Shown here: piece after piece, positions 63,974 to 64,000 of the stretch
How the letters are laid out: each line of letters opens with the position of its first letter
How positions within the stretch are numbered: position 1 is the first letter of the stretch
Assembly: GCA_018815325.1 (NCBI GenBank)
Contig: JAHIYE010000011.1
Coordinates: forward strand, 62,001 to 126,000
Source of the DNA: Gammaproteobacteria bacterium
GTDB lineage: Bacteria > Pseudomonadota > Gammaproteobacteria > Burkholderiales > Burkholderiaceae_C
Reading direction: 5' to 3'
Length of the DNA stretch: 64,000 nt
Notes under the pieces: model-generated
The model's input: the letters and a program-made list of their open reading frames with translations, nothing else
Databases searched by the model: none
Told to the model about the DNA's origin: nothing
Program-made: the position numbers and the translations under genes

Positions 63974-64000
63974 TTCACCCGCGCCCGGATTTCAGGCAGG

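Overview
The window is GC-rich, gene-dense chromosomal DNA from a betaproteobacterium, most likely a member of the Comamonadaceae (Acidovorax, Hydrogenophaga, Rhodoferax or Polaromonas relatives). This placement rests on protein similarity recognised by eye (RdgC, the S6-PriB-S18-L9 operon, alaA-hom-thrC next to Mo-cofactor genes) and on a short AT-rich interspersed repeat that I associate with that family. No phage, transposon, CRISPR array or rRNA was seen. Two tRNA genes (His, Val) are present.

Layout. (1) 1-7.9 kb: an aerobic carbon monoxide dehydrogenase cluster on the minus strand, in transcription order rcoM-like CO sensor, coxM, coxS, coxL, coxG, coxD, coxE (cut by the window edge). 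CoxL carries the form I active-site motif AYRCSFR, so this looks like a true CO oxidiser. A methionine-rich membrane protein of unknown function is divergent from rcoM. (2) 8-15 kb: YfcG-like glutathione transferase, rdgC, a histone-deacetylase-fold amidohydrolase, cytochrome b561, a small unknown protein and clpB with a sigma-32-like promoter. (3) 15-19.3 kb: flavin monooxygenase plus LigW-like decarboxylase with a divergent LysR regulator (probably aromatic-acid catabolism), and a MarR regulator. (4) 19.3-26.1 kb: moaE, moaD, moeA, mobB, thrC, hom and alaA on the minus strand; the first four supply molybdopterin chemistry that CO dehydrogenase also needs.

(5) 26-39.5 kb: Mth938-like protein, peroxiredoxin, PIN-PhoH ATPase, dnaB, the rpsF-priB-rpsR-rplI operon with a candidate leader attenuator, a DUF4212/sodium-solute symporter pair, a membrane/TPR protein pair, and divergent ppsA/ppsR. 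(6) 39.4-48.8 kb: an iron island. Three Fur-box-like sites flank bacterioferritin, a catecholate-type TonB receptor operon (receptor, PiuC-type dioxygenase, FMN alpha-hydroxy-acid oxidase) and bfd-tonB-exbB-exbD-hemP, followed by a HbpS/GlcG protein. (7) 49-64 kb: Bax-inhibitor-1 family protein, a lipoprotein, rlmD, a DEDDy exonuclease, rpoS, nlpD, pcm, surE, a quinone oxidoreductase, tRNA-His, ppiD, tRNA-Val, hupB, tartrate dehydrogenase with a fluoroacetate-dehalogenase-like hydrolase and divergent LysR regulator, and an EamA transporter.

The observations I consider most worth checking are: the candidate RcoM operator in front of coxM and the unknown membrane protein beside rcoM; at least five degenerate copies of the interspersed repeat, one of which lies in frame inside rlmD and another of which appears to encode the start of the TonB receptor; the extra FMN oxidase in the siderophore receptor operon; a 24-codon transmembrane ORF overlapping the end of bfd; the rpsF leader attenuator; and an EF-hand loop in the symporter. 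Coordinates and motifs come from direct reading; family assignments are from memory without database searches.
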